This document shows positions 23,361 through 32,491 of a stretch of 64,000 nt of DNA, in pieces. A model generated the notes under the pieces. That model was given only the letters and a program-made list of their open reading frames with translations, made no database searches and was not told where the DNA came from. The position numbers were made by a program, and so were the translations under genes. Source of the stretch: Paenibacillus azoreducens (lineage in GTDB: Bacteria > Bacillota > Bacilli > Paenibacillales > Paenibacillaceae); contig NZ_AP025343.1 of NCBI RefSeq assembly GCF_021654775.1, positions 1,116,001-1,180,000 on the forward strand, written 5' to 3'. The stretch's first letter is position 1; each line of letters begins with the position of its first letter.

Positions 23361-24299
23361 ATGAATATTGATAAACGTATACTACCGGAATTAAGGGAGG
23401 CATATTCGCAATTTCCAGGGTTTCAATTGGAGGGGGATTTAGAGTGGAGCAGAGGTTTGGTGTCGGCTCCGCCTGTGAAGAGATCAGAGCAAGTAAACAT
23501 GACCAGTCGAAAAATACCGGGTGCTGCAGGGGAGATGCTGGTAAAAATTTATGAACCTGCTCGGCGAAATGTTGACAAGCTTCCAGCCATGTTGTGGATT
23601 CACGGAGGTGGATACGTGTTGGGACATCCTGATATGGACGACGAGTTGTGTGAACGCTTCGTTCAGACGGCTCGATGTGTTGTCGTGTCAGTCGATTACA
23701 GGCTTGCGCCCGAGCATCCTTATCCGGCGGCTATCGAAGATTGTTATGCCGGCTTGGTATGGATGACGGAGAAAGCGGAATCGCTGGGCATTGATGCGAA
23801 TCGGGTTGCGATTGCCGGCGCAAGCGGCGGCGGCGGGCTGACAGCAGCGCTCGCGCTGATGGCTCGTGATAAAGGTGGGCCATCTATTATCTTCCAAATG
23901 CCGCTATACCCGATGCTCGACAATCGTAATATTACGCCATCAAGCCATGAAATTACAGAAGATGGCGCAATCTGGAACCGAACGGACAACTTGGCGGCTT
24001 GGAACATGTACCTGGGCGAGGAGAACGATGCCAGCGCGATATCTCCCTATGCGGTACCGTCGAGAGCGGAGAACTTGGCAGGGCTGCCGCCAGCCTATAC
24101 ATGTGTAGGTCAGCTCGATCTGTTCCGAGATGAGACGATCGAATATGTAACGCGACTTGCACAAGCAGGTGTAGATGTCGAATTTCACTTGTATCCCGGA
24201 TGCTTTCACCTCTTCGAAGGTCTAGTACCAGAAGCGGAAGTGAGTCAACGCGCCGTTCAGAGCTATATGGATGCGATGGCCCGGGCGCTTCATTCCTAA
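23361..24299 (+). CDS. Alpha/beta hydrolase (HSL-type esterase)
   Basis: A 312-residue esterase of the hormone-sensitive-lipase group. It shows the oxyanion motif HGGGYVLG, the nucleophile in AGASGGG (Ser), the acid in GQLDLFRDE and the His in GCFHLFEG. DYRLAPEHPYPAA is the classic HSL segment. It cleaves small ester substrates in the cytoplasm; there is no signal peptide. TGGAGGGAATTTC precedes the ATG at 23361, favoured over an upstream start at 23322. It is 72 bases from the LLM gene and may be in its TetR-controlled unit. Confidence 0.88.
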   Translation: MNIDKRILPELREAYSQFPGFQLEGDLEWSRGLVSAPPVKRSEQVNMTSRKIPGAAGEMLVKIYEPARRNVDKLPAMLWIHGGGYVLGHPDMDDELCERFVQTARCVVVSVDYRLAPEHPYPAAIEDCYAGLVWMTEKAESLGIDANRVAIAGASGGGGLTAALALMARDKGGPSIIFQMPLYPMLDNRNITPSSHEITEDGAIWNRTDNLAAWNMYLGEENDASAISPYAVPSRAENLAGLPPAYTCVGQLDLFRDETIEYVTRLAQAGVDVEFHLYPGCFHLFEGLVPEAEVSQRAVQSYMDAMARALHS

Positions 24300-24508
24300 G
24301 GCGCCTTTGTTGACTAAATGATAAACGTGTTACAATAACTGCCGGTGGAAGCAACGGAATTGGTTTTTCAATCGCTCAGAAAACGGTATAATAATTTAGA
24401 TATTCTGGTTTTTGGGATCGTAGTAATTAAGAAGGTCGCCATCAAATTGGAAGGAAATGTACACTAAGTTGAGCAACCACACTTATTTCTGATACAAGGA
24501 GCAGACAT

Positions 24509-25120
24509 ATGAGCATGACGATAGTGGGGCCGGATGGTAAATTGCGCTGCCAATGGTGCAGTGCGGCACCGGAATTTCTGGACTATCACGATAACGAATG
24601 GGGGTTCCCGGTTAGTGATGACCATCGTTTGTTTGAAAAATTGAGTTTGGAGAGCTTTCAATCCGGGCTCAGCTGGCGTACCATCCTCGTTAAGCGCGAG
24701 AACTTCCGCGCAGCGTTTCATGATTTCGATTTCGACAGGATCGCTCGTTTTACCCAACATGACATCGATCGCCTGCTTAAGGATGAAGGCATCGTCCGGC
24801 ACCGCGGCAAGATTGAAGCGGTCATCAATAATGCACAGCGGGCGCAGGAACTCGTCAAACGGGAAGGATCGCTGGCAGCCTTCATCTGGCGTTATGAACC
24901 TGACAAAGAGAAGCTTGCAAAACCGCGATCTGTTTCGACCTCTGCAGAATCGATGGCCTTGTCGAAGGATCTAAAAAAGCAAGGCTGGAAATTCGTCGGA
25001 CCTACTACCGTGTATGCTTTCATGCAAGCAATGGGGCTGATCAACGATCATGTTGAGGACTGCGTGGTCAGAGCGAACGTTGAACGTGTACGTAAGAATT
25101 TCAGGAGACCAGGGCGCTGA
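24509..25120 (+). CDS. tag: DNA-3-methyladenine glycosylase I
   Basis: A 203-residue base-excision repair enzyme that removes 3-methyladenine from alkylated DNA. Zinc-site residues are visible: CQWC near the start and H-x-x-x-C at the end (NDHVEDCVV). The catalytic region YHDNEWGFPVSDD, the LSLESFQSGLSWRTIL segment and GPTTVYAFMQAMGLIND are typical of Tag. AAGGAGCAGACAT precedes the ATG. It stands alone, with no sign of coupling to its neighbours. Confidence 0.93.
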   Translation: MSMTIVGPDGKLRCQWCSAAPEFLDYHDNEWGFPVSDDHRLFEKLSLESFQSGLSWRTILVKRENFRAAFHDFDFDRIARFTQHDIDRLLKDEGIVRHRGKIEAVINNAQRAQELVKREGSLAAFIWRYEPDKEKLAKPRSVSTSAESMALSKDLKKQGWKFVGPTTVYAFMQAMGLINDHVEDCVVRANVERVRKNFRRPGR

Positions 25121-25414
25121 TAAATAACGTGTATAATTGAGAATTTATTTACAGATTCACTCCTGCTCCATTTCAGGGCTTAGCCCTGCAGGGCGCAGGG
25201 GTGAGTTTTAAGTATCTGCCCGGTACTGGCTTGCTCACCGTTTACCGAATTTAAACTGTGATATGTACGAATCCCTAGTAAGGGATACCGCCAACCAAAT
25301 AACGTAAAAATCCACGCTAAGATAGTTTTTACCAGTCCCTCTTTTTTATTTTCTTTAAAATACCCCTTCGCAGCAAGCCTTTCTGCACTCCACAATAGCC
25401 CCGAACGTGCTTTT

Positions 25415-26350
25415 CTATATTTTTTGATAGTGATTCAAAAGATTCCCCACTCGATCTTGGATCATTTGTTTTAATGATTCAGGTTTTACTGACATAACAT
25501 CATGGCCATATCTCATAAAATAGTCGGCTAAAAACTCCTCTTCGCCTGGATTATAGAATCCCTTAATCACTGTCTTATCGCCACTTTCTATTTTCATGGT
25601 AGGATAATGTTCTTTATAAAAAATATCCTTTGCTTGCTCTAAAATCTCGACTTCAAAGTCGATACTGTTCTCGGAACGATAAATTTCCAATGAGCGGCTA
25701 ACGAGTTCATCTATAGAGAAGCGGGATTCGATGTCTTCTTCTATAAAGGTGATTCTGTCGCATCTGAAAACCCGATGTTGATTCGTCTTTAATTCTATTC
25801 CGGCAGCATACCATTGGCCAAACTTGGCGGAAATTTTGAAAAATTGAACTTGGTAGCTTTTTTCCTGATTGTTTTTTGCGTATTGAATTTTGCAGCTGCT
25901 TTCATTAAGAATGCTTTTTAGGATTTTATCCAAAAAACGACTGACATGATGATGAGGATACATTTCGAATTGCAGAACTTTTTTCATGTTGTGAATTTGC
26001 TTGATTTGTTCTTTGGAAAGGCAGTTTTCAAACTTCTCGTTTAATTGATTGACGCTCAAGTGAAACGGCGTCGATTGATAAGCTTCTAGCGTCAACATGG
26101 CAAAATACAGGGCATACACTTCATCCATCGTAAAAATAATGGGCGATAACAATCTGTTTTTCAAAATGCCGTATCGTCCATGCCTGCCATGCTCCGCAAA
26201 AATAGGCATACCTAATTCCTCTAATGAACTAATATCGCGTAAAGCTGTACTTTTTGAAATGTTGTATTTATCCATTAAGTCGCTTAAATTAAAGAACTCC
26301 CGGCCGTTTAAGTATCTGATCATGTCATTTAATCTTTCTGACTTCTTCAT
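25415..26350 (-). CDS. WYL-domain transcriptional regulator
   Basis: A 311-residue regulator with an N-terminal DeoR-type winged helix (LNDMIRYLNGREFFNLSDLM, then NISKSTALRDISSLEELGMP) and a WYL-type sensor domain (KFGQWYAAGIELKTNQHRVF, RCDRITFIEE), followed by a WCX-like C-terminal part. Such proteins sense ligands or nucleic acids and usually act on nearby genes. It is divergent from the VOC gene at 26459, and a 31-base near-perfect palindrome lies between them close to its own start. Self-regulation and control of the VOC gene are likely. Confidence 0.88.
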   Translation of the reverse strand: MKKSERLNDMIRYLNGREFFNLSDLMDKYNISKSTALRDISSLEELGMPIFAEHGRHGRYGILKNRLLSPIIFTMDEVYALYFAMLTLEAYQSTPFHLSVNQLNEKFENCLSKEQIKQIHNMKKVLQFEMYPHHHVSRFLDKILKSILNESSCKIQYAKNNQEKSYQVQFFKISAKFGQWYAAGIELKTNQHRVFRCDRITFIEEDIESRFSIDELVSRSLEIYRSENSIDFEVEILEQAKDIFYKEHYPTMKIESGDKTVIKGFYNPGEEEFLADYFMRYGHDVMSVKPESLKQMIQDRVGNLLNHYQKI

Positions 26351-26361
26351 GTAAATCCCCT

Positions 26362-26392
26362 TATAAAGGTTTCAATTTTTGATACCTTTATA
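26362..26392. promoter_or_regulatory. Long palindrome in the WYL/VOC divergent promoter
   Basis: TATAAAGGT and ACCTTTATA are the outer arms, and inside them TCA and TGA also pair around ATTTT. It is 31 bases with few mismatches. It is a strong candidate operator of the WYL regulator. Confidence 0.7.
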
Positions 26393-26458
26393 TCTTATAA
26401 TAAGATCAAGGCATACAGCAATTACCTAACATCATCATAATAAAGGGAGACTGATACA

Positions 26459-26908
26459 ATGAGTGCAACGCTAGAAGTAGCTATTTTCTTATCGATGAAC
26501 GGAAAAGCAAAAGAAGCGATCGATTTTTACAAAAAGCATTTTAACGCAGAGGAATTGTTGCTTGTTACTTATGAAGACATGGCAAAACGCGACAGCTCGA
26601 TTCAGCTTACGGATGAAAATAAGCATCATATTTCCCACTCCGTCTTAGCCATCGGAAAAACAAAGATCATGCTGGCGGAAAATCCAATGGATCCCAAAGA
26701 AAAATATGCGGTTGGCAACAACACTTCATTATGCATTCAAAGCGCGGACTTAGAAGAAATTAAGCAATTTTACAAGAGCTTGACTACAGATGATCGAGTG
26801 CAGATTATTGTTCCTTTATCCAGCAATGTGTTTAGCAAGGCATACGGTATCATTGAAGACCCGTTCGGCATTCAAATTCAATTGATGCATGATGATAGAC
26901 TGAAATAA
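26459..26908 (+). CDS. VOC-family (PhnB-like) protein
   Basis: A 149-residue vicinal-oxygen-chelate fold protein of the PhnB/YjdN type: LSMNGKAKEAIDFYKKHFNA, HSVLAIGKTKIMLAEN, then KAYGIIEDPFGIQIQL. Members are metal-binding glyoxalase-like proteins whose reactions are mostly unknown. It is cytoplasmic. AAAGGGAG precedes the ATG. Divergent from a WYL regulator, it probably answers to that regulator's signal. A terminator follows at 27003. Confidence 0.85.
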   Translation: MSATLEVAIFLSMNGKAKEAIDFYKKHFNAEELLLVTYEDMAKRDSSIQLTDENKHHISHSVLAIGKTKIMLAENPMDPKEKYAVGNNTSLCIQSADLEEIKQFYKSLTTDDRVQIIVPLSSNVFSKAYGIIEDPFGIQIQLMHDDRLK

Positions 26909-27366
26909 AACATTGATGTTTGCGATAGTGTCAGCTCGTCACACGTGGAGTATGCTTTGATAGTGAGGAAGTAGTGTGCGCCGCATTTACCTATATTGAA
27001 ACAGCCCGGTTCATTCGTGAACGGGCTTTTTTTGTGCCGCAGTTAGGCTGATTTTCGCTCTGCGAAAGTTGAGATATTAATATATTTGGTGTTTTATATA
27101 TTCAATATAATTCAATATAATTAATGGAGAGTGACTAGTATTCACCTTGATAGGAATTTAATGAAAATGAACATGGTGTTAAGAATAAAGACATTTGACG
27201 TAACAATAGAGAATACGGGTTCTTTGCGTGAACACGCAAAAGGAATGCGTGTGTAAACTTGAATTTGACGGAAAATACGGATTCTGTTGGCAGCGAAGTC
27301 CGCTATGATCAATGAGTGCACGAAGAAATTAACGCTCATTTTGAGATTAAATGGAGGGATTTTGTC
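26909..27366. other. Intergenic stretch
   Basis: It contains the terminator at 27003-27033 and a palindrome TTTGCGTG-AA-CACGCAAA at 27223-27240 that may be an operator for the CPBP gene. No gene is supported. Confidence 0.5.
27003..27033 (+). terminator. Rho-independent terminator
   Basis: AGCCCG and CGGGCT arms with an inner TTCA/TGAA pair and one bulge, followed by seven T. Confidence 0.85.
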
Positions 27367-28176
27367 ATGTCCACGGTTTACCGTAAATTCGTCGATTTTT
27401 TCAACTTGTCCGATCCGAACTATGTTCGTTTTGTCCGTAAGTTTGAAGCCAAGACAAAGAAAGAAATCGCCTTCTACTTGTTTCTTGGCTTGTTGCCCGG
27501 TCTGATAGCATATGTTTTTATCTATCCGCTTCGAGAGATGATGATGGCATGGACCGGCTTATCAGCTCACTATGTGCAGTTGTATGTGCTCGTCCTAATG
27601 AGTGCCGGCTGGCATACGCTCGTTCCTTTCCTGATGCTGCGTTACAAGGACGGACTTTCATTCAAGGAATCGCTCGTATACTTAGGCTTCGCCAGACTTG
27701 ATCTGAAAGGGCTGCTGTTCGTCTTTCCGATTTTGACGATTCTGTTCACGCTTTTATCGTTACCTTATGTAAAATACGTCTATCCGCCATTGTTTGAATG
27801 GCTGAATGGGTTCCCGGCTTTCCATATGGGGGAATGGCATGTTTTTTATCAAGGTTATTACGACCCGAACTTTCCGTTACCGTTGCTGCTAATTGGCCTA
27901 ATTGGCAACTTTATCGGCGAGGAAATTTATTTTAGAGGCTATCTGCTACGTAAAGTTGGACGCCTCAAATTGGACTGGTTATGGATTGCGATCATTTTTC
28001 AAATCTATCACATGTGGCAAGTACCAATCAATTGGGCCTACATTCCGTTAGCCATAATTATTCCAGAAGAAATCTTGGTTAAGTTGCGCAAAAATATTTA
28101 TGGCGCTATCCTGCTGCATTTGTTCGTGAATTTTGTGTGGGGGATGATTAATATGTATTTGGTCGGCGTTAGATAA
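27367..28176 (+). CDS. CPBP-family intramembrane protease
   Basis: A 269-residue multi-span membrane protein. The three CPBP (CAAX protease/bacteriocin-processing) motifs are present: GEEIYFRGYLL (E-E-x-x-x-R), FQIYHMW (F-x-x-x-H) and HLFVNFVWG (H-x-x-x-N). Homologues are glutamate intramembrane proteases, some involved in maturing or giving immunity to peptides. TGGAGGGATTTTGTC precedes the ATG at 27367, which is preferred to an upstream frame opening. It lies 75 bases before a ComP-like kinase, so a peptide-processing or signal-degrading role in that circuit is possible (inference). Confidence 0.85.
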   Translation: MSTVYRKFVDFFNLSDPNYVRFVRKFEAKTKKEIAFYLFLGLLPGLIAYVFIYPLREMMMAWTGLSAHYVQLYVLVLMSAGWHTLVPFLMLRYKDGLSFKESLVYLGFARLDLKGLLFVFPILTILFTLLSLPYVKYVYPPLFEWLNGFPAFHMGEWHVFYQGYYDPNFPLPLLLIGLIGNFIGEEIYFRGYLLRKVGRLKLDWLWIAIIFQIYHMWQVPINWAYIPLAIIIPEEILVKLRKNIYGAILLHLFVNFVWGMINMYLVGVR

Positions 28177-28251
28177 GTGTCATTGATCTTAGCCTTTATG
28201 CTCGAGTTATTGATTTTTTAGAGTATTACACTCGAAGAGAGGTGCTGCAAT

Positions 28252-30510
28252 TTGCCAAAAATTGCACGCAAATACAATTGGGCCGTATACAGTTCAGTCT
28301 TGTTATTTCTGCTTGTTGCGGGTTATATTCATGCCGTTACATTAAAGAATCCATATACGGGTTTAATGTTTCACGAAGATGGAGACACCTGGGTCGTCGC
28401 ATCCATCGATCCAGCCGGTAAGGCAAGAGAATGGGACATCCATATCGGTGACAGACTTCTGACGGTTGAAGGCCAAAAGCCGGAAGTAATGAAGCTCGGT
28501 AATCGTGCTTATCTGAAGCGATTGGGAGCACTTCAGTTCGAGCGCGAGGGCTTGGGCCGCTTCGAATTGCGCAGCGACCCGGGAATGCCGGAAGTGTATA
28601 AAAGTTTGTTTGCAGCATGCGCGGGGCTGGCTCTGCTGGTTATCGGACTGGCTGCCTATCGGAACAAGCCCGAGTCCTATATGGTACGCCGCTTTTATGC
28701 ACTGAATGTATTCATGGCAGCGACGCTGCTATCGGTCTATTCGACAGAGACGGTGCTTACTGGACTGATATTGCCTGTCATTGCAAGTTGTTTGCCTTAC
28801 CTGCTGTTTGCCTTCTTCGTTGCTTTCGTGTTTCGTACCGTCCCAGGGTGGATTGGTTTAGTGATGGCTGCCTACCGGGTATCGGCTGCCTTGTTCGCCG
28901 TATACGCTTTGCTGGTTTTCTCGCTAGGGGACATCCCGGGGTGGACCCGGGGCGCTCTTCATACCGCTCTGATTGGTACATTGCTTGCCATATTCGCCAT
29001 TGCTATCGTATATTGGCGCGCGATGGATCGCGCTGAAAAAAACCAGCTGCTGATATTTGTTACCGCGTTGACATTTGGCCTGATGCCCTACCTGTTTTTA
29101 TATGCACTCCCTGACCTGCTATGGGGGGAATACATAGCGCTGCCGGATATGACATTGGCAGGTCTTATTGTTTTCCCTGCTTCTATACTATCGTTGTGGG
29201 CCAGACAAAAGCTGCTTGATATCCGCTTCTATCTTCCACGTTTAGTTATTCATGGCTTGTTTGGAGGGCTTGCGACAATCCTGATAGCCGCGCTAATACG
29301 TGCTAGTGCATCTCCTGTAACACTTACATTATGCGGCGCGTTTGTTATCCTAACATTGTTGCATCGGCTTGGTCTTGATAGTTTCAAACGGCAGCGGGAG
29401 AAACGGGGAAATCGTCTGGATCGGCAGCGGTTGGAGATGTCGATTAGGCTTGCCGAACATCGTAACAGCCGTGATCTATTGCGAATGCCTGCCGAGCTCA
29501 TCCATAGTGTAACAGACATTGAGGGACTTTGCTTCGTCTGGAATCGGGGAAGTGAAGCTATTATGTATGGAACAGGGCAATTTACCGAGATGCAGGAGTT
29601 AACCAATTTTCGTCAAATCGCTCCGACTATTTTTGCACAAGTGATGGATCTTGTGCAGCCTGACGGAAAAGTCATTGGCTATTTGGGACTTGGTTCCAAA
29701 AAAAATAATACGTCCTTTACACCGGAAGAGCTGGACTTAATCGACAAAGTAAGGCTGGAAACCGTCCGTCTGCTGATGGGTGCTGCCTTACTGGACGAGC
29801 TGCGAGGAGCGAGAAGTGAGTTGCCAAAGGAAACCTCGGAATTCAGATTGCTAGAAGCACAGCAGGCAGAACGGGTTCGAATGTCATATTATTTGCATGA
29901 TCATGTTTTGCAGAATCTGATCTTTCTTGCTCGCGATTTGGAAGAATTACACGATACCGAACGAAGCGACAGGCAGTTGACCGCCGTCTGGCTGAAATGT
30001 TTGTACGATACGCAGCGCGACATCCGAATGCTTTGCGATGATTTATACCCGCACATCATCGATCAGGCGGGGCTGGATGCAGCGCTGCTCTGGCTCGCGC
30101 GCACAGTTAAAGAGAACGGAGGCCTAGCCATCGAGGTAGACAACAAGCTGCCGGTTACGTTGCCTTCGTTATACAAGATGGCGCTGTTCCGAATTGTGCG
30201 TGAGCTTGCAAATAATACGGTCAAGCATGCGAAGGCACAGAAGTTGGAGATTCGGTTATGGGAAATTGATGATGCGTTCTGTGGAAAGATCAGCGATGAC
30301 GGCATTGGATTCGACCCTGTGAATGTGAGCAGTAGTACCGATTCTAAAGGATTCGGACTTGTCACGATCAGCAGTCAAGTCGCCCAATTTGGAGGAGGCA
30401 TCGAGATTGAATCGGGAGCACAGCGAGGTACGATTGTCCGCATTAGACTGCCCAAACAGGGAGGTGAAGCAAATTATGGATCAACGAATCAAGGTGCTGC
30501 TGCTGGATGA
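28252..30510 (+). CDS. ComP-like sensor histidine kinase
   Basis: A 752-residue membrane kinase. TM1 (about 13-29) is followed by an extracytoplasmic PDZ-like domain (DIHIGDRLLTVEGQKP, about 58-75), then seven or so further spans (about 120-350). After a GAF-like region (about 400-510) comes a HisKA_3 domain with LHDHVLQNL (His549). The HATPase has VRELANNTVKHAKA, SDDGIGFD and GFGL. This order is that of ComP, the quorum-sensing kinase of Bacillus. It starts with TTG after GAGAGGTG and overlaps its response regulator by 35 bases. No ComQ/ComX pair is seen next to it. Confidence 0.85.
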   Translation: MPKIARKYNWAVYSSVLLFLLVAGYIHAVTLKNPYTGLMFHEDGDTWVVASIDPAGKAREWDIHIGDRLLTVEGQKPEVMKLGNRAYLKRLGALQFEREGLGRFELRSDPGMPEVYKSLFAACAGLALLVIGLAAYRNKPESYMVRRFYALNVFMAATLLSVYSTETVLTGLILPVIASCLPYLLFAFFVAFVFRTVPGWIGLVMAAYRVSAALFAVYALLVFSLGDIPGWTRGALHTALIGTLLAIFAIAIVYWRAMDRAEKNQLLIFVTALTFGLMPYLFLYALPDLLWGEYIALPDMTLAGLIVFPASILSLWARQKLLDIRFYLPRLVIHGLFGGLATILIAALIRASASPVTLTLCGAFVILTLLHRLGLDSFKRQREKRGNRLDRQRLEMSIRLAEHRNSRDLLRMPAELIHSVTDIEGLCFVWNRGSEAIMYGTGQFTEMQELTNFRQIAPTIFAQVMDLVQPDGKVIGYLGLGSKKNNTSFTPEELDLIDKVRLETVRLLMGAALLDELRGARSELPKETSEFRLLEAQQAERVRMSYYLHDHVLQNLIFLARDLEELHDTERSDRQLTAVWLKCLYDTQRDIRMLCDDLYPHIIDQAGLDAALLWLARTVKENGGLAIEVDNKLPVTLPSLYKMALFRIVRELANNTVKHAKAQKLEIRLWEIDDAFCGKISDDGIGFDPVNVSSSTDSKGFGLVTISSQVAQFGGGIEIESGAQRGTIVRIRLPKQGGEANYGSTNQGAAAG

Positions 30511-31099
30511 TCATCCACTTGTCATGGAGGGATTGAAGAATCGGCTGGATCGTGAGCAGGATATGCAGGTCATAGAGACATTCAGTGAACCGCTCGAGCT
30601 GCTTAAAAGTATCGATGCACTGAAGCCGGACGTCGCCGTTATTGACATTTCAATGCCAGGTATGACGGGGTTCGACTTGGCGGTAGAAATAAAGCGGACT
30701 TACGATATGGAAATCAAGTTGATCGTGCTGTCAGGTTACGTCTACGATGAATATGTCCAAAAAGCTTATGAGATAGGAGTACATGCTTATTTATCCAAAC
30801 AGGCGACCTATCCGCAAATTATAAATGCCATTCGGCAGAGTATGCTTGGGCTGCGGCTCGTGCCGGAGACAATGACTACATTACCGAGAGCTGACCAATT
30901 GACACCGACAGAGAAGGATGTACTAAAGCAAATCGCGCTAGAGAAGACAAATAAGGAAATTGCTAGGGAGTTAGCGATGAGCCAGCGAACGGTAGAATAT
31001 CATATGGCGGCAATTAACCGAAAGCTTGATGTGAAGACGAGGGTTGGGGCGGTAGCTAAGGGCTATGAGATGGGATTGCTAGAACGCTTATATGACTGA
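30476..31099 (+). CDS. NarL/FixJ (ComA-like) response regulator
   Basis: A 207-residue response regulator. The receiver domain has DDHPLVMEG, the phosphoacceptor Asp57 in VIDISMPGMTG, and K in YLSKQA. The C-terminal LuxR-type helix-turn-helix is LTPTEKDVLKQIALEKTNKE, then IARELAMSQRTVEYHMAAIN. GGGAGGTGAAGC precedes the ATG at 30476, inside the kinase gene, so the two are translationally coupled. Phosphotransfer from the ComP-like kinase is the evident role; target genes are unknown. Confidence 0.9.
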   Translation: MDQRIKVLLLDDHPLVMEGLKNRLDREQDMQVIETFSEPLELLKSIDALKPDVAVIDISMPGMTGFDLAVEIKRTYDMEIKLIVLSGYVYDEYVQKAYEIGVHAYLSKQATYPQIINAIRQSMLGLRLVPETMTTLPRADQLTPTEKDVLKQIALEKTNKEIARELAMSQRTVEYHMAAINRKLDVKTRVGAVAKGYEMGLLERLYD

Positions 31100-31161
31100 T
31101 TCTAGCATTAAATAGAAGTAACCCTCTGTTATACTGTTGATCTTGTAGGTGTAGGGGATTG

Positions 31162-31323
31162 ATGATGAAACCATTTAAATCATTCCACATCCATATTTTT
31201 TCGGTATTTTACAGTATGATTGCCGTAAGTGACTTCAGGAGCAGGAAGCAAAGCTTCAACTCGCCGCTTGCAGCCGGACGTACGCTGAGTCTTCAAATAT
31301 CAAACATCAATCCAATTTCATAA
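31162..31323 (+). CDS. Possible small 53-residue protein
   Basis: The ORF starts ATGATG after a GTAGGGG and encodes a peptide with a hydrophobic N-terminal third (FHIHIFSVFYSMIAV) and a basic remainder. It lies between the ComA-like gene and the DUF4241 gene, and its stop is 15 bases before the latter's start. No family is recognised. Its position after a ComP/ComA-like pair makes a signal peptide conceivable, but nothing else supports it. Confidence 0.25.
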   Translation: MMKPFKSFHIHIFSVFYSMIAVSDFRSRKQSFNSPLAAGRTLSLQISNINPIS

Positions 31324-31338
31324 AAAAGGAGAATGAAT

Positions 31339-31866
31339 ATGATCATTCCTTTAGGCCAATTTGAAGTCACTTCCGGAAAAGTGGTCGTATCCGATCCCTG
31401 TTATGACCTGAATCCGGAAACGATTATTATGGGAGTTTTGGAAAATGTAATGAACGGAAACTGGAACGCTGAGGTACATAAAACCGAGGTGAGGGATTGG
31501 GGCGAAGCCTGTTCCAGGCTGATCGCTTTTCACGATGCGTTTGCTGGGCGGCAGGATGAGCTCGCATGGATCAAATGCAATTTTATCGTTGGAGTGGACA
31601 GCGGGCAGGCGGGGATTTTTGACGTAAACAAATATCGCCTTCCTGACCCGGGAGTTCAGGAGATGGAGCCTGACACAACGGATAGCGACTGGTATTATGT
31701 ATGCTGCGACATGACGGGAAGCGAGGAAGAGGCCGGAGTTTTGGACGGGGGCGTGGTGTCGCATTCCGGTCTGGGCGATGGCGGATATGCGGCGTATTAT
31801 GCTGTAAACGATCAGAATCAAATTATCGGAGTCAAAATCATTTTCATTAAAGACGCGGATTTGTAA
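31339..31866 (+). CDS. DUF4241 family protein
   Basis: A 175-residue soluble protein with the DUF4241 hallmarks: GKVVVSDPCYDL near the start, FIVGVDSGQAGIFD in the middle and GDGGYAAYYAVN near the end. The function of the family is unknown; it is frequent in Firmicutes. AAAGGAG lies seven bases before the ATG at 31339; the ATG at 31333 is too close to the site. It may be cotranscribed with the small ORF at 31162. Confidence 0.8.
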   Translation: MIIPLGQFEVTSGKVVVSDPCYDLNPETIIMGVLENVMNGNWNAEVHKTEVRDWGEACSRLIAFHDAFAGRQDELAWIKCNFIVGVDSGQAGIFDVNKYRLPDPGVQEMEPDTTDSDWYYVCCDMTGSEEEAGVLDGGVVSHSGLGDGGYAAYYAVNDQNQIIGVKIIFIKDADL

Positions 31867-31944
31867 AAAGTAACGATAATTACACAGAATTCTTTCTCTA
31901 TCGCCACAAGAGCAGCTATCATCATGTTTGGATACGCTTCCGAT

Positions 31945-32130
31945 TCTAACGGACACCACGACCGCTAAATGGCTAAAAGCAGCAGTTTTTAAATCCTAAC
32001 GGACACCACAGCGCTTAATTGCCTCAAAACACCGCCAAAAGAGATTTTTTCACCAAATAGCAGCATCTGTGTCCGTTAGAAATCAAAATGGTCGAAATTG
32101 CCCACAATAGCTGCAGCTGTGTCCGTTAGA
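31945..32130. repeat. Four-armed inverted repeat, GGACAC subfamily
   Basis: TCTAACGGACACCAC occurs at 31945 and (with one change) 31995. Its reverse form GTGTCCGTTAGA ends at 32080 and 32130. The arms are spaced about 50 bases apart. The layout equals that of the GAAAC subfamily at 35199, 49582, 56355 and 58285. Confidence 0.75.
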
Positions 32131-32371
32131 GTGTTGTGTGACTTTGCAATTCGTCCTTTGTGCTCGTCAACATCACATCATAGAGTACATCTGTAACAAT
32201 ATATTAAGGCGATAAATACTAATAGATATTACCTATGAACCCATGAATATGAAATTGATATCGGCTGCCTTTACCTTACTTGGATTTAACACTATGTGTG
32301 GGTGGATTCCTTTACGGGTCCAGATGTGGTGTCCAGTTGCAAAGTGAAGGGCAGCAATGGATGAAAAATCG

Positions 32372-32413
32372 AAAAGTGGCGATGCAGAATTACTCCTCTG
32401 CTCGCCACTTTTT
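32372..32413. terminator. Bidirectional terminator
   Basis: AAAAGTGGCG (32372-32381) pairs with CGCCACTTTT, with inner GCAG/CTGC pairing. It serves the minus-strand exporter gene ending at 32492 and may also stop plus-strand transcripts. Confidence 0.8.
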
Positions 32414-32491
32414 AGTTTCCTAACCGCGTTTCTAATTCCAAGTGGAACTGTCTCTTCAGTAAACTAAGCTACGTTTGGGACAGCCCGAAAA

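Larger units (their letters stand above)
31867..32491. other. Intergenic stretch with a GGACAC-type repeat and a terminator
   Basis: It contains a four-armed repeat (31945-32130) and a bidirectional terminator (32372-32413). No gene is seen in the remainder. Confidence 0.6.

Noticed and set aside
25180..25395. 71-residue minus-strand frame with a hydrophobic stretch
   Set aside because: It starts with TTG, has no ribosome site and has no recognisable family. Insufficient support.
31351..31959. 202-residue frame antisense to the DUF4241 gene
   Set aside because: The plus frame has a ribosome site and family motifs; the antisense frame has neither.
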